From positions 1 to 46,625 of the forward strand of contig NZ_WQNE01000047.1 in assembly GCF_009759665.1 (NCBI RefSeq): a stretch of 46,625 bases of DNA, given 5' to 3'. Position 1 is the first letter of the stretch, and each line of letters begins with the position of its first letter. Positions 24,895-35,103 of the stretch are shown here, in pieces. Below the pieces are notes generated by a model. It had not been told where the DNA came from, made no database searches, and saw only the letters and a program-made list of their open reading frames with translations. Both the position numbers and the translations under genes were made by a program. Source of the stretch: Bradyrhizobium cajani (GTDB taxonomy: Bacteria; Pseudomonadota; Alphaproteobacteria; Rhizobiales; Xanthobacteraceae).

Positions 24895-26601
24895 GACGGC
24901 GCCTTTCTCTGTGATGTCTAAACAAACTCCGTGTTTGGTGGTCACGCTGGCGCGCGACAAAGCCGCACGCCGAACAACTAGTCGGCTGACTCTTGTTACA
25001 GACCACCATCATCTTAGGATCTGACTCCCTCTGCGTGCGGACACAGCCAGTAACGCTCCATGAAAGGGTACTCGCATATAACGCCACCAGATCGATTTGC
25101 AGCCACGTCAACGGTACAAATCATAGATGCGATCCATGTCCAGTCCATGAAACGAAACCAGCTTTCTTTTCGATCTTGAGTAACGTTCGCCTCGTCTCCG
25201 AACTCATCCTTGGAAAATCTTCGAATAACGAATGGGTCGTCACCTGACGCGACCGGCATGGCCTCATCCGCACGACAAGAATCGAACTCGTTCGCGGCCG
25301 GCGCCTGGCGAGCGGATATGACAGGACGCCCGCTTCAGCGAAGCCAACTCTATCTTAGAGAGTATATCTTATATATGGCTACTTGCGCGAGTTGCAATCA
25401 CTTCCTCGCGACTTGGAGTTGTCGAATGCGCGTCGTCTTTCGTCGGCTGGTTTATGGGTTGCTCTTCTTGCCGAGCAGGAAAGCCGGTTAAAAATGTAAA
25501 CGCTGCAACTCCCATTGCAGCTATACAACGGACTCAATCCCTCGATTTGCGAAATCTGCGCGCGTCCCGGAATGCAGGTCGTCCTGCCTGTGGCGCAGAT
25601 TTGCACGAAACGCAGATTGCTTTGGTGTCCTGGCAGTTGACCGCAATAGAGACAGAGCGCGGGACCGCGCAGAAATACCGTGCGGCCCCGAGACAATGCA
25701 GCGACTTTGCGCTCTCATTGGCAGCACGACGCCTACGGCAGCATCAGCGGGGAATCCATCTTTCTAATGATCGCCGCTGTCTTCATGGCAACCATGAGGC
25801 ACGCAAAGATGATCAGACACGCATCCAAACTGCGCGATTTCAGAGGGGACGATGAAAGAATGCACCAGCTGCGTAACAACGCGCCCACGCGGCCGAGCCG
25901 TTGCGTAAGATCCGCACCATCGCAACAAGCCGCCTTTAAAGAGCTGGGGTTCGTCACAGGCCGCAGGAGACTCTGTTCAGGCTTACTTGCATGTGCAGAA
26001 AAAGCTGCTTGTAAGCAGCTCCGCCGTGCGAAATTGTGCTTGGGGTCTTTGGTCCGGCAGGCAGATCGGTCTCACTGCCCGCTTAAGATAACGGGTTCTA
26101 GCAGGCGTTCCTGTTTGCACCTTGGCTCTGCGCGATGAAGAAAGGCGCGGGCCAAAGCAGCGTCCGATTGGGCGCTCTCATAAATTTGAACGACGCCCGT
26201 AATCTGCGATGGCTGGCTCCTGCTGAGCTCGGCGGAGTTGACGATGTCGCAGGAGGCTTGGAATGATCCGGTGGATGCTTCAGAGTAGGACTAGTGACTT
26301 CGGTAAAGCCGCAACCTATCTGGGATCTGGACCAACCAATATGGCTCAACACTGAGCAGCAACACCTTTGACCAGAATACAGGCGCGATCTGCAGCACAT
26401 ATATACGAACAAAATGCGAGCTGCTGCCGTGACGCGAGCGTGCCTCAACCGGCAAGCGGCCGGCTTACTCAGACCAATCAAGGTAGCCATCAGGTTGACC
26501 GTGAACTTTGTCGGATGCGGGACCGACAACCGTTTGGACGGACAGCTCAATAGCGCGACGGGCTTTCAGGGCCTATGGCTGCCCTCGCGCGCGGAGCCGG
26601 T
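24895..26601. other. 1.7-kb region without confident gene
   Basis: Between the second tauD-like gene and the IS21 element. The only frame with a fair start is an 81-codon one on the minus strand (25014-25259; GGATGAGG before the ATG; Trp- and Phe-rich), of unknown family and low confidence. Longer overlapping frames at 25454-26138 (plus) and 26098-26550 (minus) are rich in Arg and Ser and look like non-coding shadows. An AT-rich stretch lies near 25350-25375. Confidence 0.4.
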
Positions 26602-26686
26602 TGTAGGGGCTCCCGGACGGTCACTTCAAATTCCCCCACCTGTGGTCGCGCAAACTCCCCCACCTGTGGAGCAGGACGAGAGGGTA

Positions 26687-27457
26687 TTAGGTTGACTCGG
26701 TTTTGCGCGCAAGGGCTTCAGCGGCTTCCTTGAGGCGGTAGCTGCGGCCGTCGAACTCGAGCAGATGGCAATGGTGCATCAGGCGGTCAAGGATCGTCGT
26801 GCTCATGGTGTTGTCTCCGAGATAAGCGCCCCAGTCCTGCACGACGCGATTGGACGTGACGATGACGCTGCGGTGCAATTTGTAGCGTTGATGGATCAGG
26901 GTCTGCAGTAAAGCGCCAGCTTCGTCGGGGATGGTGCGAGCGAGGAACAGGTCGTCGAGCACGAGCAGATCGCAGTCAAAGATGCTCCGCAGTCGAGCTT
27001 CGCGCTGAGCGGCGGGGCTGAGGGCATATCGATTGAAGAACCCGTCGGCCTCGAGATATTGGACCTTGTGGCCTTGCATGATGGCCTGGTAGGCGACCGC
27101 CTTGGCCACGTGCGATTTTCCAGTACCGGGCTTGCCAATGAGCAGAGCGTTTTCGCCGGCGGCGACAAACTTCAGCGCGTGCAGCTGGAAGCAGGCCTGA
27201 CGCGGCAGTTTGGGATTGAAGGACCAGTCGAACTCCGCGAGCGTGAGCTTCTCGTCAAGCCCGGATTGCTGGTAGCGGCGAGCGATGAGGCGGGACTGAC
27301 GACGATCGAGTTCGTCCTGCAGGAGCAGGCAGAAGGTCTCGAGGAACGGTTGGCTGGCGCCCTGGGCCTGCAGGACACGGGTCTCGAGCGTGTCGCGCAT
27401 GCCCGACAGCCGCAATTGTCGTAGGCAGCGATCGATGTCTGGCAAGGTCATGGTCAT
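26687..27457 (-). CDS. istB: IS21-family helper ATPase IstB
   Basis: A 256-residue AAA+ ATPase of the DnaC-like IstB family that assists the IstA transposase in target choice. Walker A is 'GKPGTGKSHVAKA', Walker B 'DLLVLDDLF', and 'IVTSNR' is the sensor region. The start MTMTLPDIDRCLRQL at 27457 has AGGAG upstream and overlaps the istA stop by four bases. The open frame continues upstream for 138 codons inside istA, which is shadow sequence. Confidence 0.9.
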   Translation of the reverse strand: MTMTLPDIDRCLRQLRLSGMRDTLETRVLQAQGASQPFLETFCLLLQDELDRRQSRLIARRYQQSGLDEKLTLAEFDWSFNPKLPRQACFQLHALKFVAAGENALLIGKPGTGKSHVAKAVAYQAIMQGHKVQYLEADGFFNRYALSPAAQREARLRSIFDCDLLVLDDLFLARTIPDEAGALLQTLIHQRYKLHRSVIVTSNRVVQDWGAYLGDNTMSTTILDRLMHHCHLLEFDGRSYRLKEAAEALARKTEST

Positions 27458-29214
27458 TCCGAATGATCTCCTGTGGAGGTTGAAAGGCTGAGCTGATCGG
27501 CAATCAAGGTCTGGGTGGGAGCGCTCGCGTCGTCGGAGCTGGCCGGGGTTGCGGAGATGACGCGAGCGCGGTTTGGTGCACGCTGACCGTCGCCGTTGTT
27601 GAAGGGCCGGCTCTCGTTGCTGGCACGGTTCTGGGAACAGAGGCGAAAGAGTTCGCCGTATTCGTCCGCGGGACGGATCAGGGGATGGTCCTGCGTCAGC
27701 GGCAGCGTCGATTGGGGAGCTTGATCGAGGCGCTCGAGAGCCTGCTCGAACAGCCGCTCGACGATTGCGCGCACCTGTTTGTAGCGGTGGATGTGGTTGC
27801 GCACTGCGTGATCGCAGGCCTGCTCGACGAGCCGGGCGGGATACTTCTTCGCAAGTCCGACAATGCCCCACATCGCGCGTTGTCCGACGCGGCCTTCGGT
27901 GTCGAACAGGTGCTGACAGAGCGCCTTCGCTTGCGGTCCGATGTCGCCGGCGCTTGCCAGCAGGAAGGCGGTCTGACGGGATGGATTGAACGGGCGCTCG
28001 TTGTGCGGCAGTTTGAGCGAACCCGGCCGTGCGGCGCGGGCATGAACGCGCAGCAGCGCCTGGGTGCTGCGGTCGCGGATCTCGATCGTGGTCTCGTAGA
28101 GGCGTACCACGACCTGGCTGCCGATCGACGCGGGCCGCGCGGCATAGTCGCTGTGATCCACCCGCACGGTGGTGTCGTCGTAGACCGTGCGCACGAGCTC
28201 GGTGAAGTAACGGAAGCCGGTCGCGGGCAATGGCCGCAGATGTGGCTTCTCTTCCTGGAACATGGCCTCGACCTGACGCTTTGTGCTGCCATGGATGCGT
28301 TTGGAAGCCCAGTTCGTCTCCCAGTGCTCCAGAAACCTGTTCTGAGCCTCGAGTGACTCGAAGCGTCGCCCGGCGAGCGCGGTGCCCTGGGTGTGCTGAA
28401 TCGCATTCTCCACGGTCCCCTTGCGATTTGGGTCCCGCACCCGTGCCGGATCGGCGACGACGCCGTAATGCGCGAGCGCCGCGCCGTAGAGTCGGTTGAG
28501 TTCGGGCTCATACAGGTCGGGCGTGATGACGCCTTCCTTGAGATTGTCGAGCACGACATAACTGACGACACCGCCGAAATACCGAAAGGCCTCTTCGTGG
28601 AGCTGTGCCCAGACCTGCTGGCTCGACTTCCAGACCACCCGCCGGAAGCTGCGCCGCGAGTAGCGCAGGGTCATCACGAACAGGCGCGGCCGGCGGTAAC
28701 GACCGCTCTTCGGATCACGGGTCAGCGCGCCTTCGCCATAATCAACCTGGGCTTCCTCGCCGGGGGCAAACTCGAGACGGTCAAACTGTTTGGGATCGAT
28801 GTGGCGCAAGGCACGCACGAAACGCTTGACGCTCTCGTAGCTGGCAGTAAAGCCGAACTGGTCAACCAGATCCTGATAGATCGCCTGGGCGTTGCGTTTC
28901 AGACGGGCCTGCTGCTCGATCCATTCCCGATGCGGTTCACAGGCTGAGCGGGCGAAATCAAACGTCTTGGCGGCGACCTGCGCTCCGATAGCCGGCGGTC
29001 GCGGAGGTGGGGGAGTTTGGCCATCGGCAGCCTCGGAGCCGGTGGTCACCCCGGGGGAGTTTGCCTCCGACGCTCGCTCGGACGCGAAAATCGCCTGGTA
29101 GCGCCGGATCGTCTTGCGGTCGACCCCCGTCAGCCGCTGGATCTCTCGTTGGCTCGTCTGGCGCTCAAGTAACGTAAATACAGTGCTTTGCAGGTGCGGC
29201 TTCAAGACGTTCAA
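27454..29214 (-). CDS. istA: IS21-family transposase IstA
   Basis: A 586-residue DDE transposase. The N-terminal helix-turn-helix is 'TSQREIQRLTGVDRKTIRRY'; the catalytic triad is visible as Asp in 'EEAQVDYGEG', Asp in 'YVVLDNLKEG' and Glu in 'NRKGTVENAIQHT'. The C-terminal region is the long IstA tail. The most upstream in-frame start is a TTG at 29212-29214 preceded by a purine-rich stretch. The gene appears intact and overlaps istB (ATGA), so the element may be active. Confidence 0.9.
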   Translation of the reverse strand: MNVLKPHLQSTVFTLLERQTSQREIQRLTGVDRKTIRRYQAIFASERASEANSPGVTTGSEAADGQTPPPPRPPAIGAQVAAKTFDFARSACEPHREWIEQQARLKRNAQAIYQDLVDQFGFTASYESVKRFVRALRHIDPKQFDRLEFAPGEEAQVDYGEGALTRDPKSGRYRRPRLFVMTLRYSRRSFRRVVWKSSQQVWAQLHEEAFRYFGGVVSYVVLDNLKEGVITPDLYEPELNRLYGAALAHYGVVADPARVRDPNRKGTVENAIQHTQGTALAGRRFESLEAQNRFLEHWETNWASKRIHGSTKRQVEAMFQEEKPHLRPLPATGFRYFTELVRTVYDDTTVRVDHSDYAARPASIGSQVVVRLYETTIEIRDRSTQALLRVHARAARPGSLKLPHNERPFNPSRQTAFLLASAGDIGPQAKALCQHLFDTEGRVGQRAMWGIVGLAKKYPARLVEQACDHAVRNHIHRYKQVRAIVERLFEQALERLDQAPQSTLPLTQDHPLIRPADEYGELFRLCSQNRASNESRPFNNGDGQRAPNRARVISATPASSDDASAPTQTLIADQLSLSTSTGDHSE

Positions 29215-29368
29215 CTCCCCGTCCCCTCTTCCCTAAAAGGGGACGAAAATAAACGTCCTGCTGCGCGCTTTGCGGCCGATCAGCCGCCCAGCCAGGCGGA
29301 ATCAGGTGGAGGAGTTTGAGGTGACCTCACCCGGGGGATTTTGACCGACCGTCGGGGGGATGGTATCA

Positions 29369-30374
29369 GCGCCGGCGCCGATACCTTCACATTCAAGGCT
29401 GGCGACAAGGCAAATTACGTTCCAGTGGTGGCGTCGTGACCGAGAGTAGCGCAGTCGAGAAGCTCTCGAACACGAGGAAGAGCCCGATGTGACATCAAAG
29501 TCGAGTCGGTTAGCTTCGATACCGAAACCGACAGCCACCTATGATTCACAAGTAATCATGCCGGCGACGGGAACGATCCGCCCGGTGTATACGCGCGAAC
29601 TGGCTTCTGATCGTTTGTCAGTTGCGCTCCTCCAGGCTTGGTGACGCCATGCACGCCCCGCCGACGCAACCGTCTTGCCACACTTGTTCGTGAGAGCTGC
29701 GGATGGCGAGGGTGTGCGCGAACAAACCGGATGAGAGCGAAATCTCACCCTGATCGGCGCCACCTAGCATGCTGTACGATGAACAGCCGAGGCCGGACTT
29801 GCCGTCCCTTCCGTACGCCCTGCTGCGGGTTGTCTCGCTGCTCAAGTCGGCCGCAGCGCATGTATCACGTCGCTCCTTCGCGCTCGATCACCACGAGCCT
29901 ACGTGCACGGCCCGTTCCGGAAGATCTTCGGCGACCCTCCAGCACTCTCCGCGCGGCGCGATCCGAAGTCACTCCCCCGCGGCATGTAGCAGTCGGAGGA
30001 TCTCGAGGAGCCGCAGTGACAGTTCGGTTAGGTTGCTCAATGGTTCAAATCCGTGGACGCGACATCGCAAGGCGTGATATTTTTCCCTTGAGCCTCCTCC
30101 GTGCCATCTTATTCAGCTGGACTAGCTTACTCGAACTTGCGGCGCTCGCCGTCTCTGCGCACCGATCGCCTAGCTTCCTTGCGGGTTGTTTGGTGAGTCA
30201 CCGGAGACATATGATCACGCTTCGCGAGACCGCTGGCCAGTCCCTGAACTGATTCCATTTTCGGCAAATGCCGTCTCGCGCGCTTAGCCGCTCCGGATCA
30301 GCTTCCACGGGGGCACGCTCCCCGAATGGTTCCAGTTCGCGGGCGCTGTGCTGATGGATTCGGATCGGTCTGCT
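29369..30374. other. 1-kb region without recognisable gene
   Basis: Follows the IS21 element. Overlapping frames at 29638-30252 (plus) and 29539-29845 (minus) lack family similarity and good starts. A TTCAAATCC-type tRNA B-box-like string near 30042 has no matching arms and is not a tRNA. Confidence 0.4.
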
Positions 30375-30647
30375 TTAATCCTGTTTGGTTGACCCGATAG
30401 GTTCGCCGGCGCCGCTATTTTCGGATGAAGATCGACGAGAACTTTGCTGAGGCCACATGGAGGGAGCGCTGCTCAAGGCGGTTTGCGCAACTTGCCTGAG
30501 AACTTCGACGGACGTCTCGCCGCGAGAGGCGGCTTCTAGAATTTTGGAAGCGACGTGGGCTCGGATGCCGGTCTCGTGCCGCGACAAGTCCTTGCACACG
30601 TCATCCAGAATTCGACGGAGGCAGGCGGCGGTTTCGGAGTTGAGCAT
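30375..30647 (-). CDS. Small conserved hypothetical protein
   Basis: A 90-residue, probably cytoplasmic, helical protein beginning MLNSETAACLRRILDDVC, with 'GIRAHVASKILEAASRGE' in the middle and a Ser-rich, low-complexity tail. The start is preceded by GGAGGAGA, an excellent ribosome binding site. I recall short proteins of this kind ('ETAA.LRRILDEVC...ARAHVASKILEAA') as common and uncharacterised in Bradyrhizobium. The Ser-rich last 25 residues may be a read-on after a frameshift. No function can be assigned and no operon partner is visible. Confidence 0.65.
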   Translation of the reverse strand: MLNSETAACLRRILDDVCKDLSRHETGIRAHVASKILEAASRGETSVEVLRQVAQTALSSAPSMWPQQSSRRSSSENSGAGEPIGSTKQD

Positions 30648-31327
30648 AGAAAGTCTCCTCCAATGGAGCGGGGCACTGGCTGCACTGCACGGCGAATTTC
30701 ACGAAATAACTATTAGCAACTGCGGATGTGAACGGCGATGGGAATGGTCTTAAGCCTCTTCACTTAAGGTTGCATGAACATATAACGAAGAACATCGCGC
30801 GTCATCAACTCTATTTCTTTAGCGAAGATTACCGACATAGTCTGGCTAGTCGTTCGAGGATGGTCTTGTCCGCGCCAAACTGGGTCTCAGGGTTGAACAT
30901 GCCCGCTCGTGGCACATCATCAATGATTGATTTATTCGATGTCGTGAACCCGGCAAGCTCTGTTGATGACGCAGAGGGCCCGCGGGCACGATCCAGTTCA
31001 CGTTCTGCGTAGATGTCTGCCCAATCCGCATACGCAGCTCGAGTGCGGGAGCACCTCCTGAGTTAGCGGCTCTACTCCTGATCAAGCCTCCAATCCTGGC
31101 CAGAGTTCAGCCTTCTGATCGAATTGATCAGCCAAGCGCGGGGCGCCAATCGAATCAATGAGCGCCGCCATCATCTTTTCCTCGGAACGAACTCCGGCGC
31201 TCCCTTTCAGACAATGAGTGATATGTCCAATACGCGGATGCGTTTTCGTGTGTGGTGTGGCTCCCAAAACGATCGGCTTGATCTGCCGTCGGGCGACGCG
31301 CGCCCAGCTTCGAGGGTAACGGCTTCC
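30648..31327. other. Intergenic region, nothing recognised
   Basis: About 680 bp between the small protein gene and the end of the di-haem cytochrome gene. Short frames only; no promoter or terminator could be supported. Confidence 0.4.
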
Positions 31328-33574
31328 TTACAGCGTCTTCAAATACTCCAGAAGCGCCCGCCGTTCGGCGTCGGTTAATTCTGGCCCGATGACCCCAGGC
31401 GGCAGCTTCGTTATATCGGTTTCCTTGCCCTCAAAGGAATGCCCGCGATTGCTATTCCCAAGCAGCGATACGTCGAAGTCCGTCAGGCCGGCCGCGCAGG
31501 CGTCGTTCGCTCGCACTTTCGCAACGAGCCCAACGTCAACAGGATCGAATTTACGGCTGCCCACGCAGAAAGAGCTCGGCCGCCGGCCCTGCGGTAATAA
31601 CATGTCCTTTAGCGTCGGCACGGACCCGTTGTGTAGATACGGAGCTATTGCCCAAACACCGTCCAGCGGACGCGCGCGGTACTGAGGTTCAAGAGCAAGG
31701 ACATCTTGGTCCTTGCCGTTACGTCGCGCCCGCGCTCCAATGTATGCTCGCGGGTTTTGGCAATTCTTCCTCGGCCCCCACATCTGCTGCTTGGAATTTT
31801 CGGAAGAGTTGTTCGCGAGGTTCCATTGATCGATCGTCTTGCCCACGACGTCCATCAGCGCGAGCACAAATAAGGGATTTGGCGCCGGATCGGCCGGAAG
31901 GCCGCACCCCCAGGCTTTGTTCAGGTCATCGATCGGATCGAGGCCGAGTGACGCGGGTAAGTGAACGCGCCGGGTCATCAGGACATTGGATTGTTGACGA
32001 TCGGTGCCGATCACGTTCACTGGCAGCTGAGCGACGTTGAAATAATGGCGTCCGCCGATCTCCACCCAATTCTTCTCGCCCTTGGCAGAGCGATCTGGGT
32101 TCTCCGGCTTCCAGAACGAATCGTCCGGCCACTTGGCGTCGAATGCGGGATCATTGACCGGCCCTCGGTGGCATTCAAAGCAGTGCGAGCGATAAAGATC
32201 GCGACCTTTCTCAACGAGTTTTTCGTCGATGGCCCAGGCCGGGTCGCCTCGGAACCGGTCCTGCGCATCCTTCCATCGTGGCGCGACAAGCCCGTTGAAT
32301 TTCCTGCTGCTTGCCTCCGCCGACGAAAACGGATCGGTACCGCGCAAAAGCTCCTCGAAACGCGCAATGTCCGAAAGATGGATGGATGATTCAAAAAGCG
32401 GCCTTCCAGGCGCGGGTGCCCTCATGTTGATTTTCGCGCTGACGCCGAGCGCTTCGCCAGAATTGCGGACAAGCTCGTTGAGAACAGAGGCGTCATACTG
32501 CGCCCAGAGGAAGTACGGCGTGTCCCAGATCGGCGGAAAACTCACGGGAGCGTCGTTGCGCGCGAAGTTGCCCTTGAGGAGCGGATCTGGGAGTTCCCCG
32601 GTCGCCGGATCCAGGAAATTGGTATAGAAGACCTGGTTGCCGATCCGGTTCAAGGCATCAAGTCGGCCGAACCCTTCGTCGAGATTCGTCACGCCCTGCT
32701 TCGTCAACAGGCTATCATTTGCGGCCTTTTGCTTCTTGATCTTTTGAAGTGCGAGCTCCAGATCACGTCGAAGCTTCCCGCGGTCGACGCTTCGACCTTC
32801 AATGCTTTCCAGCCGGTCGGCGAAACGATCAAACCGCCACGGCAAGATCAGCGTATAGCCGATCGATAACCCAATGACCCGTTCAACCTCGCCAAGGTTG
32901 ACCATCGCTGGCCCACCATCGTAGCGAATGCTGACATTCTTGTACTCGAGATGCCCGGTATGACAGGCGGCGCAAGTTAGTCCGATCTGATCTTCGTAGA
33001 AAGCTCCCGTTGTCGGGTCGACGCCCCCTTTCAGGATCGCGAAACCCACAGGCAAACCATTGGCATTCTCGGGCGTGGTCGCTGTCCAAGTGGAGCTAAC
33101 GCCCTTGGCATCGTCCTGATAGCCGTACGCAGGTGAGCTAGCGTCAAAGTCCTTTGTGCTCGGACTTGGGATGAAACCAAGGCGTCGCAGATACTCGTTG
33201 TCCGTCAGGCTCGTGTAACCGACCGACAACTCAGGACGTTCCAGAGCCAGGAACCACTTATAGGGCACGGGAATAGTGGCCGTGCCTTGGGACGTGTGGT
33301 GGAACCAGTAACGCTGCCGCGCACTCCAGTTCTGGGGCAGCCAGTATGCGCTATCGATTTTTGAGGGCGCGGGCAGTGTCGCCGGCAGCAATTGCGCCAC
33401 CAGGTTTGCGTCATTCTTGACCTTAAGCGCCGCATCGCGAAGCTTCTCGGGTGCGAAATACGCCATCCCTATTAACGCCGCCACGACGAACACAATCGCG
33501 AACAAGAGAGCGAGGACATGAGGCCACCGCCTCACCACGCCACCCACCCAAGAGCTGAACGAACGTGCCCCCAT
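31328..33574 (-). CDS. Membrane-anchored di-haem c-type cytochrome, MauG/CCP/RoxA superfamily
   Basis: A 748-residue exported protein. I chose the start at 33574 because GGAGAG lies seven bases upstream; the longest frame adds 19 residues. Residues 19-40 form a hydrophobic signal anchor, so the rest lies in the periplasm or outside. Two haem c sites are visible, CAACH at 201-205 and CFECH at 465-469, and 'APYLHNGSVPTLKDMLLP' is the C-terminal signature of the cytochrome c peroxidase/MauG group. The large size, wide spacing of the haem motifs and N-terminal 'RYWFHHTSQGT' recall the RoxA rubber oxygenase branch rather than the 350-residue peroxidases. Possible roles are oxidative cleavage of a hydrophobic substrate or peroxide reduction. 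It is the last gene of a three-gene minus-strand unit with a frameshifted c-type gene and a patatin-like lipase. Confidence 0.82.
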   Translation of the reverse strand: MGARSFSSWVGGVVRRWPHVLALLFAIVFVVAALIGMAYFAPEKLRDAALKVKNDANLVAQLLPATLPAPSKIDSAYWLPQNWSARQRYWFHHTSQGTATIPVPYKWFLALERPELSVGYTSLTDNEYLRRLGFIPSPSTKDFDASSPAYGYQDDAKGVSSTWTATTPENANGLPVGFAILKGGVDPTTGAFYEDQIGLTCAACHTGHLEYKNVSIRYDGGPAMVNLGEVERVIGLSIGYTLILPWRFDRFADRLESIEGRSVDRGKLRRDLELALQKIKKQKAANDSLLTKQGVTNLDEGFGRLDALNRIGNQVFYTNFLDPATGELPDPLLKGNFARNDAPVSFPPIWDTPYFLWAQYDASVLNELVRNSGEALGVSAKINMRAPAPGRPLFESSIHLSDIARFEELLRGTDPFSSAEASSRKFNGLVAPRWKDAQDRFRGDPAWAIDEKLVEKGRDLYRSHCFECHRGPVNDPAFDAKWPDDSFWKPENPDRSAKGEKNWVEIGGRHYFNVAQLPVNVIGTDRQQSNVLMTRRVHLPASLGLDPIDDLNKAWGCGLPADPAPNPLFVLALMDVVGKTIDQWNLANNSSENSKQQMWGPRKNCQNPRAYIGARARRNGKDQDVLALEPQYRARPLDGVWAIAPYLHNGSVPTLKDMLLPQGRRPSSFCVGSRKFDPVDVGLVAKVRANDACAAGLTDFDVSLLGNSNRGHSFEGKETDITKLPPGVIGPELTDAERRALLEYLKTL

Positions 33575-33639
33575 CCTAAACTCTCCTTCCATCTCAAATG
33601 CCCCGCTGCGCGCGAGCGCGCCAGCCAGCAATGCGCTTA

Positions 33640-35000
33640 TTACTTGTTCAGCAATTGGCTATTGATGAAGGTGACGACGTCAGCGGTCTCGGCTGCCGCG
33701 CGCCGCGTTATGGTCGCGGCCGCTGGGCCACCATGCAAGAACGAGGGAAACCAACCGAAATTGCGAACATTCCAGACTTCTTTCGGTAGAACGGCTCGGT
33801 TCACCCCACGCACCGCGAAGCCTTGCACTTTCCTGGACAGCGGCTGCGCGGTTTCGGTGTGACAGCTCACGCAGTCCGTATTGAAGAAATGACTCTTCTT
33901 CGTATCGGCAATGACATTGACGATCTCGAGTACGCGGCTATTTGGCACGTTGGCATCGATGAAATCGGCTGTCGAAACACCCTTCCGGTTGGCAAGGGCC
34001 AAGGGAGGATTCTGCAGCGCCGCGTGGCGACACGTCGTTGGATTCTGGTTATTCGTGACAGGCCGCGGGGACCACGTGCGTCTGGCCTACGATGCTGAAC
34101 ATCTGCGCGGCATGAAGGCCGTCGAGCGTCGGGCCAGGCACTGGTATCAACCCGGCCTGCGGGACTCTCAGCATCGAGACGAAAACCCAGGGTTCGGGCG
34201 GTGAAATCCCCATAACAGCCATGGTGTTGAGGCGCTGCGGCGAGAGATGCTTTTCAAGGAAAGCTTTAACCGCATCACGAAACGGCTTTGCGGATGCACC
34301 GACAAGGCCCGGGTGCACGTTCATGTCACCGGCAGTCGAGACCTTGACATTGCCGAACTTTCCCGCCGCAAGTTGATCACGCAAAGATGCAACGTCACGA
34401 ACGATTGCCTTCGTCAGGTTTGAATCGCGGGAATGGCGCACAACCATCAAGAGATGGATCGGGCTCAAGGTTGAAACTGAAGATAAGATGACCGGCAGTG
34501 TCATGGACCTTGAAGCCTTGAGGGTCATTCGTCACCGGCTGAATGATCAGGCGGATTTGCGGTTGCCGGCCAAACTGGGCGATGACATCAGCAGATAATC
34601 CCGGGGCACCCGGATCGATCCGGATGCCCGCAACGAACCAGGCATCGATCTTCTTCACGACATCAGGAAGCTGAATGCGGCGCACGCCCGACTCCGGCAC
34701 GCCTCCCCTTTCTGGATTTTCGGCGTTTGCGATAAAACGCGCGAAATCCTCATCGGAGAAAAGCCGCTGCGGAGCCCGAGTGGGGCCGCTGAGATCGGAA
34801 GCCGCGATCAGATTAACGAGGTCTGCCGGAGCCTTGGGTGGAGGAAACAGAATAGACACATCATTGGCCGAAAGCGGCTTCGATGGCGTCTCGGCTCGGG
34901 CCGTTCCTGCTCCTGAGGTAAGTGCGACGATCAGCCCCGCTGCGGACAGAGTTGTAAACAACCGACCAAGCTTTGACCGGCCGATTTCACCTTTTGCCAT
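33640..35000 (-). pseudogene. Exported mono-haem c-type protein gene with two frameshifts
   Basis: Three adjacent frames together encode one protein of about 450 residues. Frame one starts at 35000 (AGAGGAA upstream) with a signal peptide cleaved after 'GTARA', contains 'AWFVAGIRIDPGAPG' and 'IAQFGRQPQIRLIIQPV', and ends prematurely after 'PFPRFKPDEGNRS'. Frame two continues 'LTKAIVRDVASLRDQL' through 'GLIPVPGPTLDGLHAAQMFS', and frame three 'NQNPTTCRHAALQNPP' to the haem site 'DCVSCHTETAQP' and the C-terminus. The first shift near 34423 fits loss of 5 nt from a CTGAC repeat, the second near 34067 loss of a base or two. Both flanking genes are open, so the complex may have lost only this component, or these are sequencing errors. 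Confidence 0.78.
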
Positions 35001-35103
35001 CGTCGGCAATTCCTCTGTAAGATTGAAAAACTCGAAGGTCCGATGTAGACCGGTTTCAGCCAAATAATCCCCGCACGCGGGCCGCGGCCGGTGATCAGGA
35101 TGT

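Larger units (their letters stand above)
26602..29368 (-). mobile_element. Complete IS21-family element
   Basis: Contains istA and istB in the usual overlapping arrangement. The outer ends both start TG and share a GACGGTC block followed by repeats ending in TCCCCC (left 26602-26660; right 29330-29368 on the other strand). The left end has two copies of a TCCCCCACCTGTGG-type repeat, the kind of multiple terminal repeat used by IS21 transposases. A target duplication was not evident, so borders are approximate. Confidence 0.75.

Noticed and set aside
26687..27871. 394-residue reading of the IstB frame
   Set aside because: The first 138 codons lie inside istA in another frame; the internal ATG at 27457 has the ribosome binding site and matches the IstB N-terminus.
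30030..30060. tRNA-like GGTTCAAATCC string
   Set aside because: The bases on either side do not pair as a T-arm and no D-arm, anticodon arm or acceptor stem can be drawn.
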